64,000 bases of DNA from Propioniciclava soli. Lineage in GTDB: Bacteria > Actinomycetota > Actinomycetes > Propionibacteriales > Propionibacteriaceae. The notes beneath the pieces were generated by a model. The model saw only the letters and a program-made list of their open reading frames with translations. It ran no database searches and was not told where the DNA came from. Position numbers and translations under genes: made by a program. Below, one piece after another: positions 44,093-52,582 of this stretch; the stretch's first letter is position 1, and the number at the start of each line of letters is the position of its first letter. Location of the stretch: the NCBI RefSeq assembly GCF_014858005.1, contig NZ_JACYOT010000009.1, positions 1-64,000 on the forward strand. The letters are read 5' to 3'.

Positions 44093-44296
44093 GATCACCT
44101 CTGCATGGATATTCAACACTGAGTATTCTTTAATGCTAGGGGGTGGGTGGGGTGCCGTCAAGGGTTCCTGACCGGGCTCTGCCCGCCCCGCAGCCGCGGC
44201 CGAGCGGAGCTCGCCCGGCTGGGTCACGTCGCTCCCCGGCGGGGCGCGTGCCAAGATGGGCACGCTTTCCCCGGGTCGCCGGGGCTGGGAGGTGCG
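44093..44296. promoter_or_regulatory. Divergent control region, kinase operon / SorC regulator
   Basis: An AT-rich patch at 44108-44140 stands out from the GC-rich background. It holds two similar boxes in direct orientation, GATATTC (44111-44117) and GAGTATTC (44123-44130). These are candidate operator half-sites for the SorC-type protein and overlap where the kinase promoter should lie. A segment CACGTCGCTCCCC near 44227-44239 resembles one arm of the palindromic repeat family. Confidence 0.45.
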
Positions 44297-45292
44297 ATGG
44301 ACAGGCCGACACTGGGACGGCGTGCGGGTGCGGCGGTGGGCGTCGACCTGCGCCTCGTCACCAAGGTCGCGTGGATGTACCACGAGGAGGGGCGCAAGCA
44401 GACCGAGATCGCCGAGGAGCTCCACATCTCGCAGTCGCGGGTGTCGCGGCTGCTGAAGAGCGCGGTGCAGACCGGCATCGTCCGCACGCTGGTGCAGCCC
44501 CCGCCCGGCGTCTTCACCGCGCTGGAGGGCGCGATCGAGAAGACGTTCGGCATCGCGGAGTGCCTGATCGTCGAGGCGCGGGAGAGCGAGCAGGCGATCA
44601 CCAACGACCTCGGGCTGGCGGCGGCCGACTACCTCATGGCGTCGCTGCTGCCCACCGAGACCATCGGTCTCTCGTCCTGGAGCGCCACCTGGCTGGGTGC
44701 CACGCGGCACCTGCGCCCCTTCAAGGAGCCGGTCGCGGATCACGTCGTGCAGCTCGTCGGCGGCGTCGGCAGCCCGGCGGTGCAGACGCAGGCGACCCTG
44801 TTGCTCGACCGCCTGGCGCGCGCGACGGGCGCCGAGCCGCTGTTCCTGCAGACGCCGGGCATCGTCGGTGACGGCCGGGCCCGGGAGGTGATCATGGCCG
44901 ACCCGGCCATCCGCCGGGTGGTCGACGTCTGGGACCAGCTGACCGTTGCCCTGCTGGGCCTCGGCTCCATCGACCCGTCACCGCTGCTGCGCGACAGCGG
45001 CAACGTGGTGCCCCGGGCCCTGCTCGACGAGATCCGCGACAAGGGGGGCGTCGGCGACATCTGCGCCCGCTACTTCGACGCCGAGGGCCGGCCCGTGGAC
45101 GCCGACCTGGACGGCCGCATCGTCGGCATCAGCGAGCAGCAGCTCCGCCGCATCCCCCGGCGCGTGGTGGCGGCCGGTGGGCTCCGCAAGCTGCCGGCGA
45201 TCCGGGGCGCGCTGCGTGGCCACTGGCTCGACGTGCTCATCACCGACAGCGAGACGGCCGCCCAGCTTATCGAGGACGCCCCGGACGCCTGA
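44297..45292 (+). CDS. SorC-family sugar-binding transcriptional regulator
   Basis: A 331-residue regulator. The N-terminal HTH is 'KQTEIAEELHISQSRVSRLL'. The effector domain (~75-325) has the SorC/DeoR-like fold: 'IGLSSWSATWLGATRHL', 'VVQLVGGVG', 'ALLGLGSIDPSPLLRDSG' and 'GGVGDICARYFDAEGRPVD', all typical of binding a phosphorylated sugar. The ATG at 44297 follows GGGAGG. It diverges from the kinase operon and is its obvious candidate regulator, as EryD is for erythritol genes. Confidence 0.92.
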   Translation: MDRPTLGRRAGAAVGVDLRLVTKVAWMYHEEGRKQTEIAEELHISQSRVSRLLKSAVQTGIVRTLVQPPPGVFTALEGAIEKTFGIAECLIVEARESEQAITNDLGLAAADYLMASLLPTETIGLSSWSATWLGATRHLRPFKEPVADHVVQLVGGVGSPAVQTQATLLLDRLARATGAEPLFLQTPGIVGDGRAREVIMADPAIRRVVDVWDQLTVALLGLGSIDPSPLLRDSGNVVPRALLDEIRDKGGVGDICARYFDAEGRPVDADLDGRIVGISEQQLRRIPRRVVAAGGLRKLPAIRGALRGHWLDVLITDSETAAQLIEDAPDA

Positions 45293-45324
45293 GCCGCCGC
45301 CCCACACCCGGCCGCGGCGCAGGC

Positions 45325-45876
45325 TCAGGAGAAGGGGATGCGCGCGTCGGCCGGCCAGTGGGCGCGCAACTGCTCCACCTGCGCCGCGACGCCGGGCCGC
45401 TCCTGCAGGAACTGAGCCAGCAGCTCCGGGCCGCGCGCTCGCGTCCGGATGCCGATCAGGGCGCTGACGAGCACGACCAGCCACACCGGCACCAGCACGA
45501 GGGCGCCGAGGAGGGCCAGGTCGGCGCCGCCGGTGCCCACCACCACGGCCAGCGCGGCGACCACCAGCACCGCCGACCCCGCGACGAGCAGCCAGGAGCC
45601 CCGGTCGGAGTTCAGGCCGCGGCGGCGCGGCCGGACCAGCCCGTTGGGCAGGGTCTCCGGGTGGTAGCGGCGCCGGCTCGCGAGCAGCACCACGAGCAGC
45701 AGGACGCCGAACGCGCCGAACACCACGCCCACGGCCCGGATCGGGCCGAGCCCGAGGGCGGCCACCAGCGCGCCGTAGCCCAGCACGAAGACGACCAGCA
45801 CCCAGGCGCGCAGGTACTCCGCGCGCAGCAGGGCGAGGTGCGCCTGGGCGTTGCCGAGGTACGTCTCCTGCGCCAC
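45325..45876 (-). CDS. Small membrane protein of unknown function
   Basis: A 183-residue protein with about four hydrophobic helices (two near 25-65, two near 95-140) separated by a basic loop (R-R-R-Y-H...R-P-R-R-R-G). The C-terminal ~35 residues ('FLQERPGVAAQVEQLRAHWP') resemble the end of the membrane protein at 62283-63317 ('WLERHPERVAELESLRASWP'). I do not recognise the family. It is 3 bases from the next minus-strand gene and probably cotranscribed with it. Confidence 0.75.
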   Translation of the reverse strand: MAQETYLGNAQAHLALLRAEYLRAWVLVVFVLGYGALVAALGLGPIRAVGVVFGAFGVLLLVVLLASRRRYHPETLPNGLVRPRRRGLNSDRGSWLLVAGSAVLVVAALAVVVGTGGADLALLGALVLVPVWLVVLVSALIGIRTRARGPELLAQFLQERPGVAAQVEQLRAHWPADARIPFS

Positions 45877-45879
45877 GGA

Positions 45880-46503
45880 TCAGGCCTGGGGCTCGGCCAC
45901 GGCCGCCAGCACGTGCGGCCAGACCTCAGCCGCCGTGCCGGTGTGGGTCAGCAGACGACCTCGGGGCATCGACCAGGTGCCGTCGGCGTCGATGGTGAAC
46001 AAGACGTCGTCGGCGTCCGCACCCTGGCTGCGGCGCACCCGCACCTCCAGCGGACGCTCCATCGCGTCGTTGGCGGCGTAGGCGTCGATGAGGAGCTTGA
46101 GCGGCTCGGTCAGGGGGATGTCGGGGCGCAGCGGGGCGACCTCGTGGACGCCGACCGGGCCGAGGGCGATCGTCACGGCGCCGACCGGGGCGGACGCGAG
46201 CACGGTCCGGGCCCGTACGTTGGGGCCCTCGACGGCGAAGGCCAGCCAGTCCGTGGCGCGGCCGAGCACGGCGCCCACCACCTGGGCCGGGCCGACGGCG
46301 TCCAACCGGTCACCGTCGGTGAGGGTGGCCAGGCCACGCACCAGGAGGGACTGGATGCCGGCGCGGCGCAGGTCGGCGTTCTCGAGATGATCGGCGAGGC
46401 CGAGGGCGCGCGCGCTGGTGGCGGCGGGGTCGCCCGGGGTCATGCCGAGGAGCTGGACGAGCTCGGTGTCGGTGACGAAGAAGCGGTCGGGTGCGTCGGT
46501 CAC
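45880..46503 (-). CDS. Conserved hypothetical protein
   Basis: A 207-residue protein without signal peptide or membrane helix. It is acidic to neutral and rich in Ala, Leu and Val, with 'PVGAVTIALGPVGVHEVAPL' and 'LLTHTGTAAEVWPHVLAAVA'. The overall pattern loosely recalls ESX-associated EspG-type or SseB-like proteins, but I cannot support either. The GTG at 46503 is preferred, with AAGGTGA 5 bases upstream; a GTG at 46512 is possible. It is coupled to the small membrane-protein gene downstream and sits next to a WXG100-like gene. Confidence 0.65.
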   Translation of the reverse strand: MTDAPDRFFVTDTELVQLLGMTPGDPAATSARALGLADHLENADLRRAGIQSLLVRGLATLTDGDRLDAVGPAQVVGAVLGRATDWLAFAVEGPNVRARTVLASAPVGAVTIALGPVGVHEVAPLRPDIPLTEPLKLLIDAYAANDAMERPLEVRVRRSQGADADDVLFTIDADGTWSMPRGRLLTHTGTAAEVWPHVLAAVAEPQA

Positions 46504-46549
46504 GGTGTTCACCTTAAGTGGGAGAGGGAAGGGTCGGGGGCGCAGCTTT

Positions 46550-46607
46550 GGGCATTTGGACCCGAGGAAATGGCGCCATGGCGCCATTTCCTCGGGTCCA
46601 AATGCCC
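46550..46607. repeat. Perfect 58-bp intergenic palindrome
   Basis: The 58 bases equal their own reverse complement exactly, from GGGCATTTGGACCCGAGG to the matching right end, with centre GGCGCCATGGCGCC. It lies between the hypothetical gene (start 46503) and the convergently placed end of the WXG100-like gene (46619). A decayed relative is at 31130-31183. It can form a cruciform or a 27-29-bp RNA hairpin; terminator, protein-binding site and mobile repeat are all possible. Confidence 0.9.
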
Positions 46608-46618
46608 CTGGGGTGGGG

Positions 46619-47488
46619 TCACCGGAACCAACCCGCGATGCGTTCGGTCACCGGCACGTCGCCGGAGAGGAGTTGGGCTCCGCCCCACAGCAGGCCGGCG
46701 CCGGCAACGGCCCAGCCGACCGGGGTGCCCACGGTGAAGAGGAACCCGGCGGCCCCCAGGCCGAGGGAGATGACGTCGTCCGCGGCGCCGAACCCGTCAC
46801 CGTCCACGATGTTGTCGATCAACGACGCCCCGTCGAGCACCATGCCGACGCCGCCGGCAACGTCGCCCACCGTGTCCAGCACGTCGGACACAGCTCCCAG
46901 GCGCGACCCCGTCTCCGCCAGCTCGTCGGCGTGGGCCAGGGCCTGGGGGAGGTCGTCGAGGTCCGTGGCGCCGCTGATGGCGTTGACCAGGCTGACCGAC
47001 TGCATGAGGTCGCCGGCCCGGCCGTACCACTGCGCGAGCGGATCGAGCACGGCATCGCCCAGGAAGCTGGCCACATCTACCCCGTAGAAGCCCCAGTCGA
47101 CTGCGGCGTGGTCGAGGATGCCGGTCAGGTCGGCTGGTCCCTCGCCAGGGCCGCCCCGGTCGAGGGGTGCGCCCGGGTCGGACGGCGAACCGTCCCCGCA
47201 CGAGCCCCCGCCGAGGGTGCCGCCGGAATCGCTGGCCTGCTCCTGCTCGCAGGCCTCGGCCACCAGCGCGCGCCCTGCCTCGGCCAGCAGATCGCCCGCC
47301 TCGCCAAGACGCGGTCGGTGGCGCGTGGCCCACTCCGAACGGAAGCGGGTGGCGTCCGACCCCGTCCACGCGGAGCGGGCGAGCGCAGCGCTCAGGTCCA
47401 CGCCCGTGCGCTCGAACAGCCGCCCGGTGTCGCCGAACTGCTTGCCGAGTGCCCTGAGTTGGGACACGTCGGCTCCGACCATCGTCAT
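46619..47488 (-). CDS. WXG100-type N-terminal domain protein with hydrophobic C-terminus
   Basis: A 289-residue protein. Residues 1-85 are helical with a W-T-G motif at 41-43 ('LARSAWTGSDATRFRSEW'), as in WXG100/type VII substrate domains. A Gly/Ser/Asp-rich linker with two Cys follows (~90-120). The C-terminal ~130 residues contain repeated small-residue hydrophobic segments ('LDTVGDVAGGVGMVLDGASL', 'LGLGAAGFLFTVGTPVGWAV') that resemble pore-forming or membrane-inserting tails. No type VII secretion genes are in the window. The ATG at 47488 follows AGGAGGTGA, an excellent ribosome site. It is divergent from dnaX. Confidence 0.78.
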   Translation of the reverse strand: MTMVGADVSQLRALGKQFGDTGRLFERTGVDLSAALARSAWTGSDATRFRSEWATRHRPRLGEAGDLLAEAGRALVAEACEQEQASDSGGTLGGGSCGDGSPSDPGAPLDRGGPGEGPADLTGILDHAAVDWGFYGVDVASFLGDAVLDPLAQWYGRAGDLMQSVSLVNAISGATDLDDLPQALAHADELAETGSRLGAVSDVLDTVGDVAGGVGMVLDGASLIDNIVDGDGFGAADDVISLGLGAAGFLFTVGTPVGWAVAGAGLLWGGAQLLSGDVPVTERIAGWFR

Positions 47489-47611
47489 GGGGCTCACCTC
47501 CTGGGCACCGACGCTAGGGCCCACTCGGCCGGTGCCGCCATGGGGAGGACTCCCCAGGGTGGTGGGGAGGTGCGTGAAAAAACGTCGGTGCCTCCCCGTA
47601 AGGTGGCCTGC

Positions 47612-50191
47612 GTGGTAGATGAACCGCTGGATCTGTTCGAGGGGGACGAGGGGGGCGCCCCCGAGCCCGCGCTCGTGCCCTTCGACCAGGAGGGCCCCGA
47701 CCTGTTCGGCATGGAGCCCGACGAGCTGATCCTGCCCACCGAGCCGGAAGCGGTCGACGACCCCGAGACCGACGTCGAGTACGACACGATGGACGAGATC
47801 CCCATTGAGCCGCCGGACCCCGACGACGGTGAGGACGACGACGATCCGGACGCCGTGCCCGCGATTCCGCACGCGCAGCCGCAGCCCCCGGCAGCGGCAC
47901 AGCCGCCCACCCCGGCAGCGGCGGAGGCGCCCGCCCCGGCAGCGGCGCAGGCGCCCGCCCCCGTGGCCCCGGCGGCGTCCGAACGGGAGTCCCGCCCCGA
48001 GGCGCCGCTGGCGCTGTATCGCCGGTATCGCCCGGACACGTTCGCCGACGTCATCGGCCAGGAGCACGTGACCGCGCCGCTGCAGCGCGCCCTGGAGAAC
48101 AACCGGGTCAACCACGCCTACCTGTTCAGCGGCCCGCGGGGGTGCGGCAAGACGACGTCGGCCCGCATCCTGGCGCGGTGCCTGAACTGCGTCGAGGGTC
48201 CCACCTCGAAGCCGTGCGGGGTGTGCGCAAGTTGCCGGGATCTGGCGCGCGGCGGAGCGGGAAGCATCGACGTGATCGAGATCGACGCGGCCTCCCACGG
48301 CGGCGTCGACGAGGCTCGCGACCTGCGCGAGCGGGCCTTCTTCGCCCCGGTCAACAGCCGCTACAAGATCTACATCATCGACGAGGCCCACATGGTCACC
48401 AACGCCGGGTTCAACGCCCTGCTGAAGGTGGTCGAGGAGCCGCCGCCCCACGTGAAGTTCATCTTCGCCACCACCGAGCCGGAGAAGGTGATCGGCACCA
48501 TCCGGTCCCGCACCCACCACTACCCGTTCCGGCTCGTCCCGCCCCGGACGCTCTCGGCCTACCTGGGCGAGGTCTGTGCCACGGAGGGGGTGCGGGTGGA
48601 GGACGCCGTCCTGCCCCTGGTGGTTCGCGCGGGAGCCGGCTCGGTGCGTGACTCGCTCAGCGTGCTCGACCAGTTGCTGGGCGGCGCCGGCGAGCAGGGC
48701 GTGACGTACGCGCAGGCCACGGCGTTGCTCGGCTTCACGCCCGACAGCCTGCTCGACGAGATCGTGGACGCCTTCGCCGCCGGCGACGCCGAAGGGGTGT
48801 TCGCGGCGATCGACCGCGTCATGGAGGTGGGGCAGGATCCGCGCCGGTTCGCGGAGGACCTGCTGCGCCGGTTGCGTGACCTCATCATCGTCGCCGCGGT
48901 GCCGGACGCCCTCGCCTCCGGCCTGGTCGACGTCGCCGGCGACCAGGCCGAACGCCTGACCACCCAGGCCGCCGGCATGGGGGCCGGGGAGTTGACGCGG
49001 GCCGCCGAGGTGATCGCCCAGGGCCTCACCGACATGCGTGGCACCACCGCCCCACGCCTGCACCTCGAGCTGATGTGCGCTCGCGTCCTGTTGCCGGGGG
49101 CCGACGTGGACGCCCGCGGAATTCATGCCCGCCTGGATCGCGTCGAGCGTCGCCTCAACATGGCCGCCGGAACCAGCGCCCAGCGGGTGGAGTCCGCCGC
49201 GGTCGAGCCCACCTCGCCGCAGCCGAGCTCGGCGCCCCCCGCGGAGCGGGCAGCGAGCCGGGCCCCCTCGGCCGAGCCGGAACCCACGCCGCCCGCTCCC
49301 CGGCCGAGGACCGACGCCCAGCCGGCGCCGGCTCGCCCGATGACCGACGCCCAGCCGGCGTCGGCCCGTCCGACGACCAACGCCCAGCCGGCGCCGGCTC
49401 GCCCGGCGGCCGACGCCCAGCCGTCTCGCCCGGCGGCTGAGGACCCGTGGGCGGATCCGAGCGGCCCGTCGGCCGGCTCCGCCGACGGGCCCGCCGCGCA
49501 GCCTGCTGCCCGGGCCGACGCACCGCCGGTGTCGGGTACACCCACCGGTGGGGACGGTGAACCCAACCTGGTGCGCGCGGAGGCGGCGGCGTCCGACCCC
49601 GGGACGGTCTCGACCGCCGACATCCGCTCCATGTGGCCCCAGGTGCTCGACGCGGTGAAGAACCGGCGGCGGGTGACGTGGATCGTGCTGCGCGAGAACG
49701 CGCAGGTGCACGCGTTCGCCGACGACGTCTTGACCCTCAGCATCGACAACCCCGGCGCGCGCGAGAGCCTGGGGCGGGGCGGGAGCATGGACATCGTTCG
49801 CGAGGCCGTGCTGGAGGTGCTCGGCATCGCGCCGCGGATCGAGGCGATCGCGGGTGACGCCGAGCCGCCGTCGTCCACGCTCGCCCAGGCGGCCCCACCG
49901 CGTCCGGAGCAGCCGACGCCGCGGCAGGCCGAGGCCGAACAGGCCCAGGCGGAGCAGGCCCGGGCGGAGCAGGATCAGGCGGGGCGGGCGAGGGCGGAGC
50001 GGGCGCAGCGCGAAGGTGCGGCCCAGGCGCGCCAGAACATCACCGCGATGCAGCCCGGCCCGGTGGCGGAGGACGACGGTGAGGAGACGGCCTCGCGCGA
50101 CGACGCCGACCTCGACGCCGAACCGCTCGGCAGCGAGGAACTGCTTGCCACCCAGTTGGGCGCCGAGCTGATCGCCGAGGAGACGCCGTGA
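47612..50191 (+). CDS. dnaX: DNA polymerase III subunit gamma/tau
   Basis: An 859-residue clamp-loader ATPase. The AAA+ core starts at '[20 protein letters not shown]' (~residue 131). It has Walker A '[12 protein letters not shown]' (~174), the zinc site C-L-N-C...C-G-V-C-x2-C, Walker B 'IIDEAHMVT', sensor 'FATTEP' and domain III. Unlike most homologues, which start at the YRRYRP block, an acidic then Ala-Pro-rich N-terminal extension of ~130 residues precedes it. The C-terminal half contains '[10 protein letters not shown]'-type repeats, a tau-like domain ('[19 protein letters not shown]') and an A-E-Q-A-rich charged helix. The GTG at 47612 follows AAGGTGG by 5 bases. ybaB and recR follow, the usual order. 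Confidence 0.93.
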   Translation: MVDEPLDLFEGDEGGAPEPALVPFDQEGPDLFGMEPDELILPTEPEAVDDPETDVEYDTMDEIPIEPPDPDDGEDDDDPDAVPAIPHAQPQPPAAAQPPTPAAAEAPAPAAAQAPAPVAPAASERESRPEAPLALYRRYRPDTFADVIGQEHVTAPLQRALENNRVNHAYLFSGPRGCGKTTSARILARCLNCVEGPTSKPCGVCASCRDLARGGAGSIDVIEIDAASHGGVDEARDLRERAFFAPVNSRYKIYIIDEAHMVTNAGFNALLKVVEEPPPHVKFIFATTEPEKVIGTIRSRTHHYPFRLVPPRTLSAYLGEVCATEGVRVEDAVLPLVVRAGAGSVRDSLSVLDQLLGGAGEQGVTYAQATALLGFTPDSLLDEIVDAFAAGDAEGVFAAIDRVMEVGQDPRRFAEDLLRRLRDLIIVAAVPDALASGLVDVAGDQAERLTTQAAGMGAGELTRAAEVIAQGLTDMRGTTAPRLHLELMCARVLLPGADVDARGIHARLDRVERRLNMAAGTSAQRVESAAVEPTSPQPSSAPPAERAASRAPSAEPEPTPPAPRPRTDAQPAPARPMTDAQPASARPTTNAQPAPARPAADAQPSRPAAEDPWADPSGPSAGSADGPAAQPAARADAPPVSGTPTGGDGEPNLVRAEAAASDPGTVSTADIRSMWPQVLDAVKNRRRVTWIVLRENAQVHAFADDVLTLSIDNPGARESLGRGGSMDIVREAVLEVLGIAPRIEAIAGDAEPPSSTLAQAAPPRPEQPTPRQAEAEQAQAEQARAEQDQAGRARAERAQREGAAQARQNITAMQPGPVAEDDGEETASRDDADLDAEPLGSEELLATQLGAELIAEETP

Positions 50192-50321
50192 GGCCATCCG
50201 CGACCGGCACGACCGCAGGTTTCGGACACGCCTCGCCTACGATGAACCCACAGCCGAACCCCACCGTGCTGATCCCCACCGAGCTGATCCCCACACAGCA
50301 GAACCAAGGAGAGTGACAGCC

Positions 50322-50648
50322 ATGTCGATGTTCAACACCGAGGGCGGCGGGTTCGACATGAACGCGCTGCTGCAGCAGGCCCAGGCCATGCAGGAGCAGT
50401 TGGCCAACGCCCAGGCCGACCTGGCCAACCAGACGGTCACCGGCAGCGCCGGGGGCGACCTCGTGGTGGTCACGATGAGCGGGACGGGCGAGGTCACGCA
50501 GGTGACGATCGACCCCAAGGCCATCGACCCCGAGGACGCCGAGACCCTCGGCGACCTCATCGTCGCCGCCATCCGGGACGCGTCCACGCAGGTGCAGACC
50601 CTCGCGTCGGCGGCCATGCCCCCGATGCCGCCCGGTCTCGGTTTCTGA
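50322..50648 (+). CDS. YbaB/EbfC nucleoid-associated protein
   Basis: A 108-residue DNA-binding protein forming a dimer that coats and bends DNA. It has the Gln-rich helix '[19 protein letters not shown]', then '[20 protein letters not shown]' and '[20 protein letters not shown]', the family core. The ATG at 50322 follows AAGGAGAG by 6 bases. It lies between dnaX and recR as in most bacteria. The ~130 bases before it contain a short repeat (CTGATCCCCAC twice). Confidence 0.92.
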   Translation: MSMFNTEGGGFDMNALLQQAQAMQEQLANAQADLANQTVTGSAGGDLVVVTMSGTGEVTQVTIDPKAIDPEDAETLGDLIVAAIRDASTQVQTLASAAMPPMPPGLGF

Positions 50649-50651
50649 CGC

Positions 50652-51248
50652 GTGTACGAAGGGCCGATCCAGAACCTGATCGACGAGCTGGGCCGCCTGC
50701 CCGGCGTCGGGCCGAAGAGTGCCCAGCGCATCGCCTTCCACATCCTGCAGTCCGACCGGGAGGACGTGGCCCGGCTCGCGGATGCGCTGCGCGAGGTCAC
50801 CGAGAAGGTGCGGTTCTGCGAGATCTGCTTCAACATCGCCGAGGAGGCGACCTGCCGGGTCTGCCGCGACCCGCGCCGGGACCAGTCGCTGGTGTGCGTG
50901 GTGGAGGAGAGCAAGGACGTCCAGGCCATCGAGCGCACCCGCGAGTTCCGCGGGCTCTACCACGTGCTCGGCGGGGCGATCAGCCCGATCGACAACGTCG
51001 GGCCGGAAGATCTGCACATCGCCGAGTTGCTGCGCCGCCTGAGCGCGCCGGTGATCACCGAGGTCATCCTCGCCACCGACCCGAACCTCGAGGGCGAGGC
51101 GACGGCCACGTACCTGTCGCGCATCCTCGCCAACACCGGCATCACGGTGTCGCGGCTGGCCTCTGGCCTCCCCGTCGGGGGCGACCTGGAGTACGCCGAC
51201 GAGGTCACCCTGGGCCGCGCGTTCTCCGGGCGGCGAGCGGTCGGCTGA
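50652..51248 (+). CDS. recR: Recombination mediator protein RecR
   Basis: A 198-residue protein. It has the N-terminal helix-hairpin-helix ('[20 protein letters not shown]'), the C4 zinc finger '[16 protein letters not shown]', the Toprim domain ('[18 protein letters not shown]', acidic residues present) and the C-terminal '[20 protein letters not shown]' motif. It loads RecA at gaps together with RecO and RecF. GTG start, 3 bases after the ybaB stop. Confidence 0.95.
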   Translation: MYEGPIQNLIDELGRLPGVGPKSAQRIAFHILQSDREDVARLADALREVTEKVRFCEICFNIAEEATCRVCRDPRRDQSLVCVVEESKDVQAIERTREFRGLYHVLGGAISPIDNVGPEDLHIAELLRRLSAPVITEVILATDPNLEGEATATYLSRILANTGITVSRLASGLPVGGDLEYADEVTLGRAFSGRRAVG

Positions 51249-51330
51249 CGGTCGGGACGCCGACCCCGCGCCGGTTCCCCTCCGCCGCCACCCGTCCGGA
51301 CGCCCCCGCCCCAACCGCTAGCCTGAGGCC

Positions 51331-52170
51331 GTGATCCGACTCCTGGCGACCGACGTCGACGGCACCCTCGTCCACAGCGACCACGTCACCATCAGCGCCC
51401 GCACCCGCGAGGCGTTCCTGGCGGCGTCCGAGGCCGGCATCGTGGTCACGGCCGTGTCCGGACGCCAGCCGTACTCGATCGCGGCCCTCGTGCGCGGCAC
51501 CGCGCTGGAGGGGCCGGCGATCGGCAGCAACGGGTCGGTCGCCATGCACCTGTCGACCGGTGAGCTGTTCTTCGAGGAGATCCTCGACGTGGACGCCCAA
51601 CGCACCCTCGTCGAGGCGATGCGGGCGCGGTTCCCCGGGGTGAGGGCCGTCTCGGTGCGCGACGGCGGCAACACCTACCTCGCCGAGCACGGCTACTCCG
51701 GCCCGCAGGATCCGGGAGCCCAGAGTGCGGCGTGGGAGGTCGTCCACCGCTTCGCCGACCTCGACGAGGTCCTGGCCGCCGGGTCGGTCAAGCTGGTGCT
51801 CAAGCACGACGACGTCGAGCCGCGCGCGCTGTTGGCTGCCGCCCGCGAACTCGCCGTCCCGGGCTGCCACCCCACCATCTCGGGCGCCCCCTTCCTCGAG
51901 GTCGCCCGGGAGGGCGTGACCAAGGCGTCCGGTTTGGCGTCCGTGTGCACCCACCTCGGCATCGACGCCAGCGAGGTGATGGTGTTCGGTGACAACGTGA
52001 ACGACGTCGAGATGCTGCGCTGGGCGGGCGTCGGCGTGGCGATGGGCAACGCCACCCCCGAGGCACTCGCGGCGGCCGACCGGGTCACGCTGACCAACGA
52101 CGCCGACGGCGTCGCCCAGGTCATCGAGGGCCTGCTCGGGGACGCCGCGCACGGCACTCCCCGGGCGTAG
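51331..52170 (+). CDS. HAD-superfamily Cof-type phosphatase
   Basis: A 279-residue cytoplasmic HAD-IIB phosphatase. Motif I is 'LLATDVDGTLV' with D8 nucleophile and D10. Motif II is in 'VVTAVSGRQP', motif III Lys in 'GVTKASGLASVC', and motif IV 'MVFGDNVNDVEML'. The cap domain lies between ~85 and 190. Substrates in this family are sugar phosphates or flavin-type phosphates; this one cannot be assigned. It starts with GTG and is followed by a palindromic repeat. Confidence 0.88.
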   Translation: MIRLLATDVDGTLVHSDHVTISARTREAFLAASEAGIVVTAVSGRQPYSIAALVRGTALEGPAIGSNGSVAMHLSTGELFFEEILDVDAQRTLVEAMRARFPGVRAVSVRDGGNTYLAEHGYSGPQDPGAQSAAWEVVHRFADLDEVLAAGSVKLVLKHDDVEPRALLAAARELAVPGCHPTISGAPFLEVAREGVTKASGLASVCTHLGIDASEVMVFGDNVNDVEMLRWAGVGVAMGNATPEALAAADRVTLTNDADGVAQVIEGLLGDAAHGTPRA

Positions 52171-52189
52171 CGCCGCTCTCGTGGACACG

Positions 52190-52259
52190 CACGTCGCTCC
52201 CTTGCCGTAGCGGTGCTCTCGCTGCAGGGAGAGCAGGGCGCTGTGCGGGGAGCGAGGTG
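52190..52259. repeat. Intergenic palindromic repeat, copy C
   Basis: It opens CACGTCGCTCCCTTGCCGTAG and closes GCGGGGAGCGAGGTG, with inner GCTCTC/GAGAGC arms. It matches copy B almost exactly in its left half (CTCCCTTGCCGTAGCGG), while its right half resembles copy A (GGGGAGCGAGGTG), like a mosaic. It lies ~100 bases before the ileS promoter. Confidence 0.75.
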
Positions 52260-52297
52260 GTCGCGCTGAGGTCGAGCGGCTCGTACGACCCCGCCGC

Positions 52298-52327
52298 TTG
52301 GCGTCCGGGCGGCGCCGTTCGTAGAAT
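52298..52327 (+). promoter_or_regulatory. Promoter of the ileS leader
   Basis: TTGGCG (52298-52303), an 18-base spacer and TAGAAT (52322-52327) place the start near 52334, just before the T-box stem I. Confidence 0.65.
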
Positions 52328-52333
52328 GGGCGG

Positions 52334-52576
52334 GTCCGCACGGCGACGATGGGGCCATCACCCCGGAGCTGCCGGAAGAACGGCGTCGAGAGGCGCTCAC
52401 TAGAACCGGCGGCGGACGAGTCTGAGCGGGGCTCCCCGTTCCCGACGCGCCACGGCCGTGGCGTCGACGGGGCAGAGCCCAAGGAGGGTGGTACCGCGGG
52501 TCCGCCGGAGCAGTCCGGTGCGCTCGTCCCTTCGTCCCACCCGAGCCGGACGCCCCGCGTCCGGGAATGACGAAGG
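52334..52576 (+). promoter_or_regulatory. T-box riboswitch, isoleucine-specific, translational type
   Basis: The specifier loop contains ATC (52357-52359) in GGGGCC-ATC-ACCCC, matching isoleucine. The T-box core GGTGGTACCGCGG at 52487-52499 offers the bulge that pairs with uncharged tRNA. CCTTCGTC (52529-52536) is complementary to GACGAAGG (52569-52576), which contains the ileS ribosome site, so it can act as sequestrator. There is no poly-T terminator. Stem I looks short, as in the actinobacterial ileS class. Uncharged tRNA-Ile would free the ribosome site and raise IleRS synthesis. The stem boundaries are inferred by eye. Confidence 0.9.
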
Positions 52577-52582
52577 AATTCC

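Noticed and set aside
47612-50191. Programmed frameshift in dnaX producing a short gamma form
   Set aside because: I found no A- or T-rich slippery run followed by a stem in the relevant region, so there is no support for it.
46619-50197. 1192-residue minus-strand frame spanning dnaX
   Set aside because: Only its last 289 codons (46619-47488, with AGGAGGTGA) are a real gene. The rest is the antisense shadow of dnaX.
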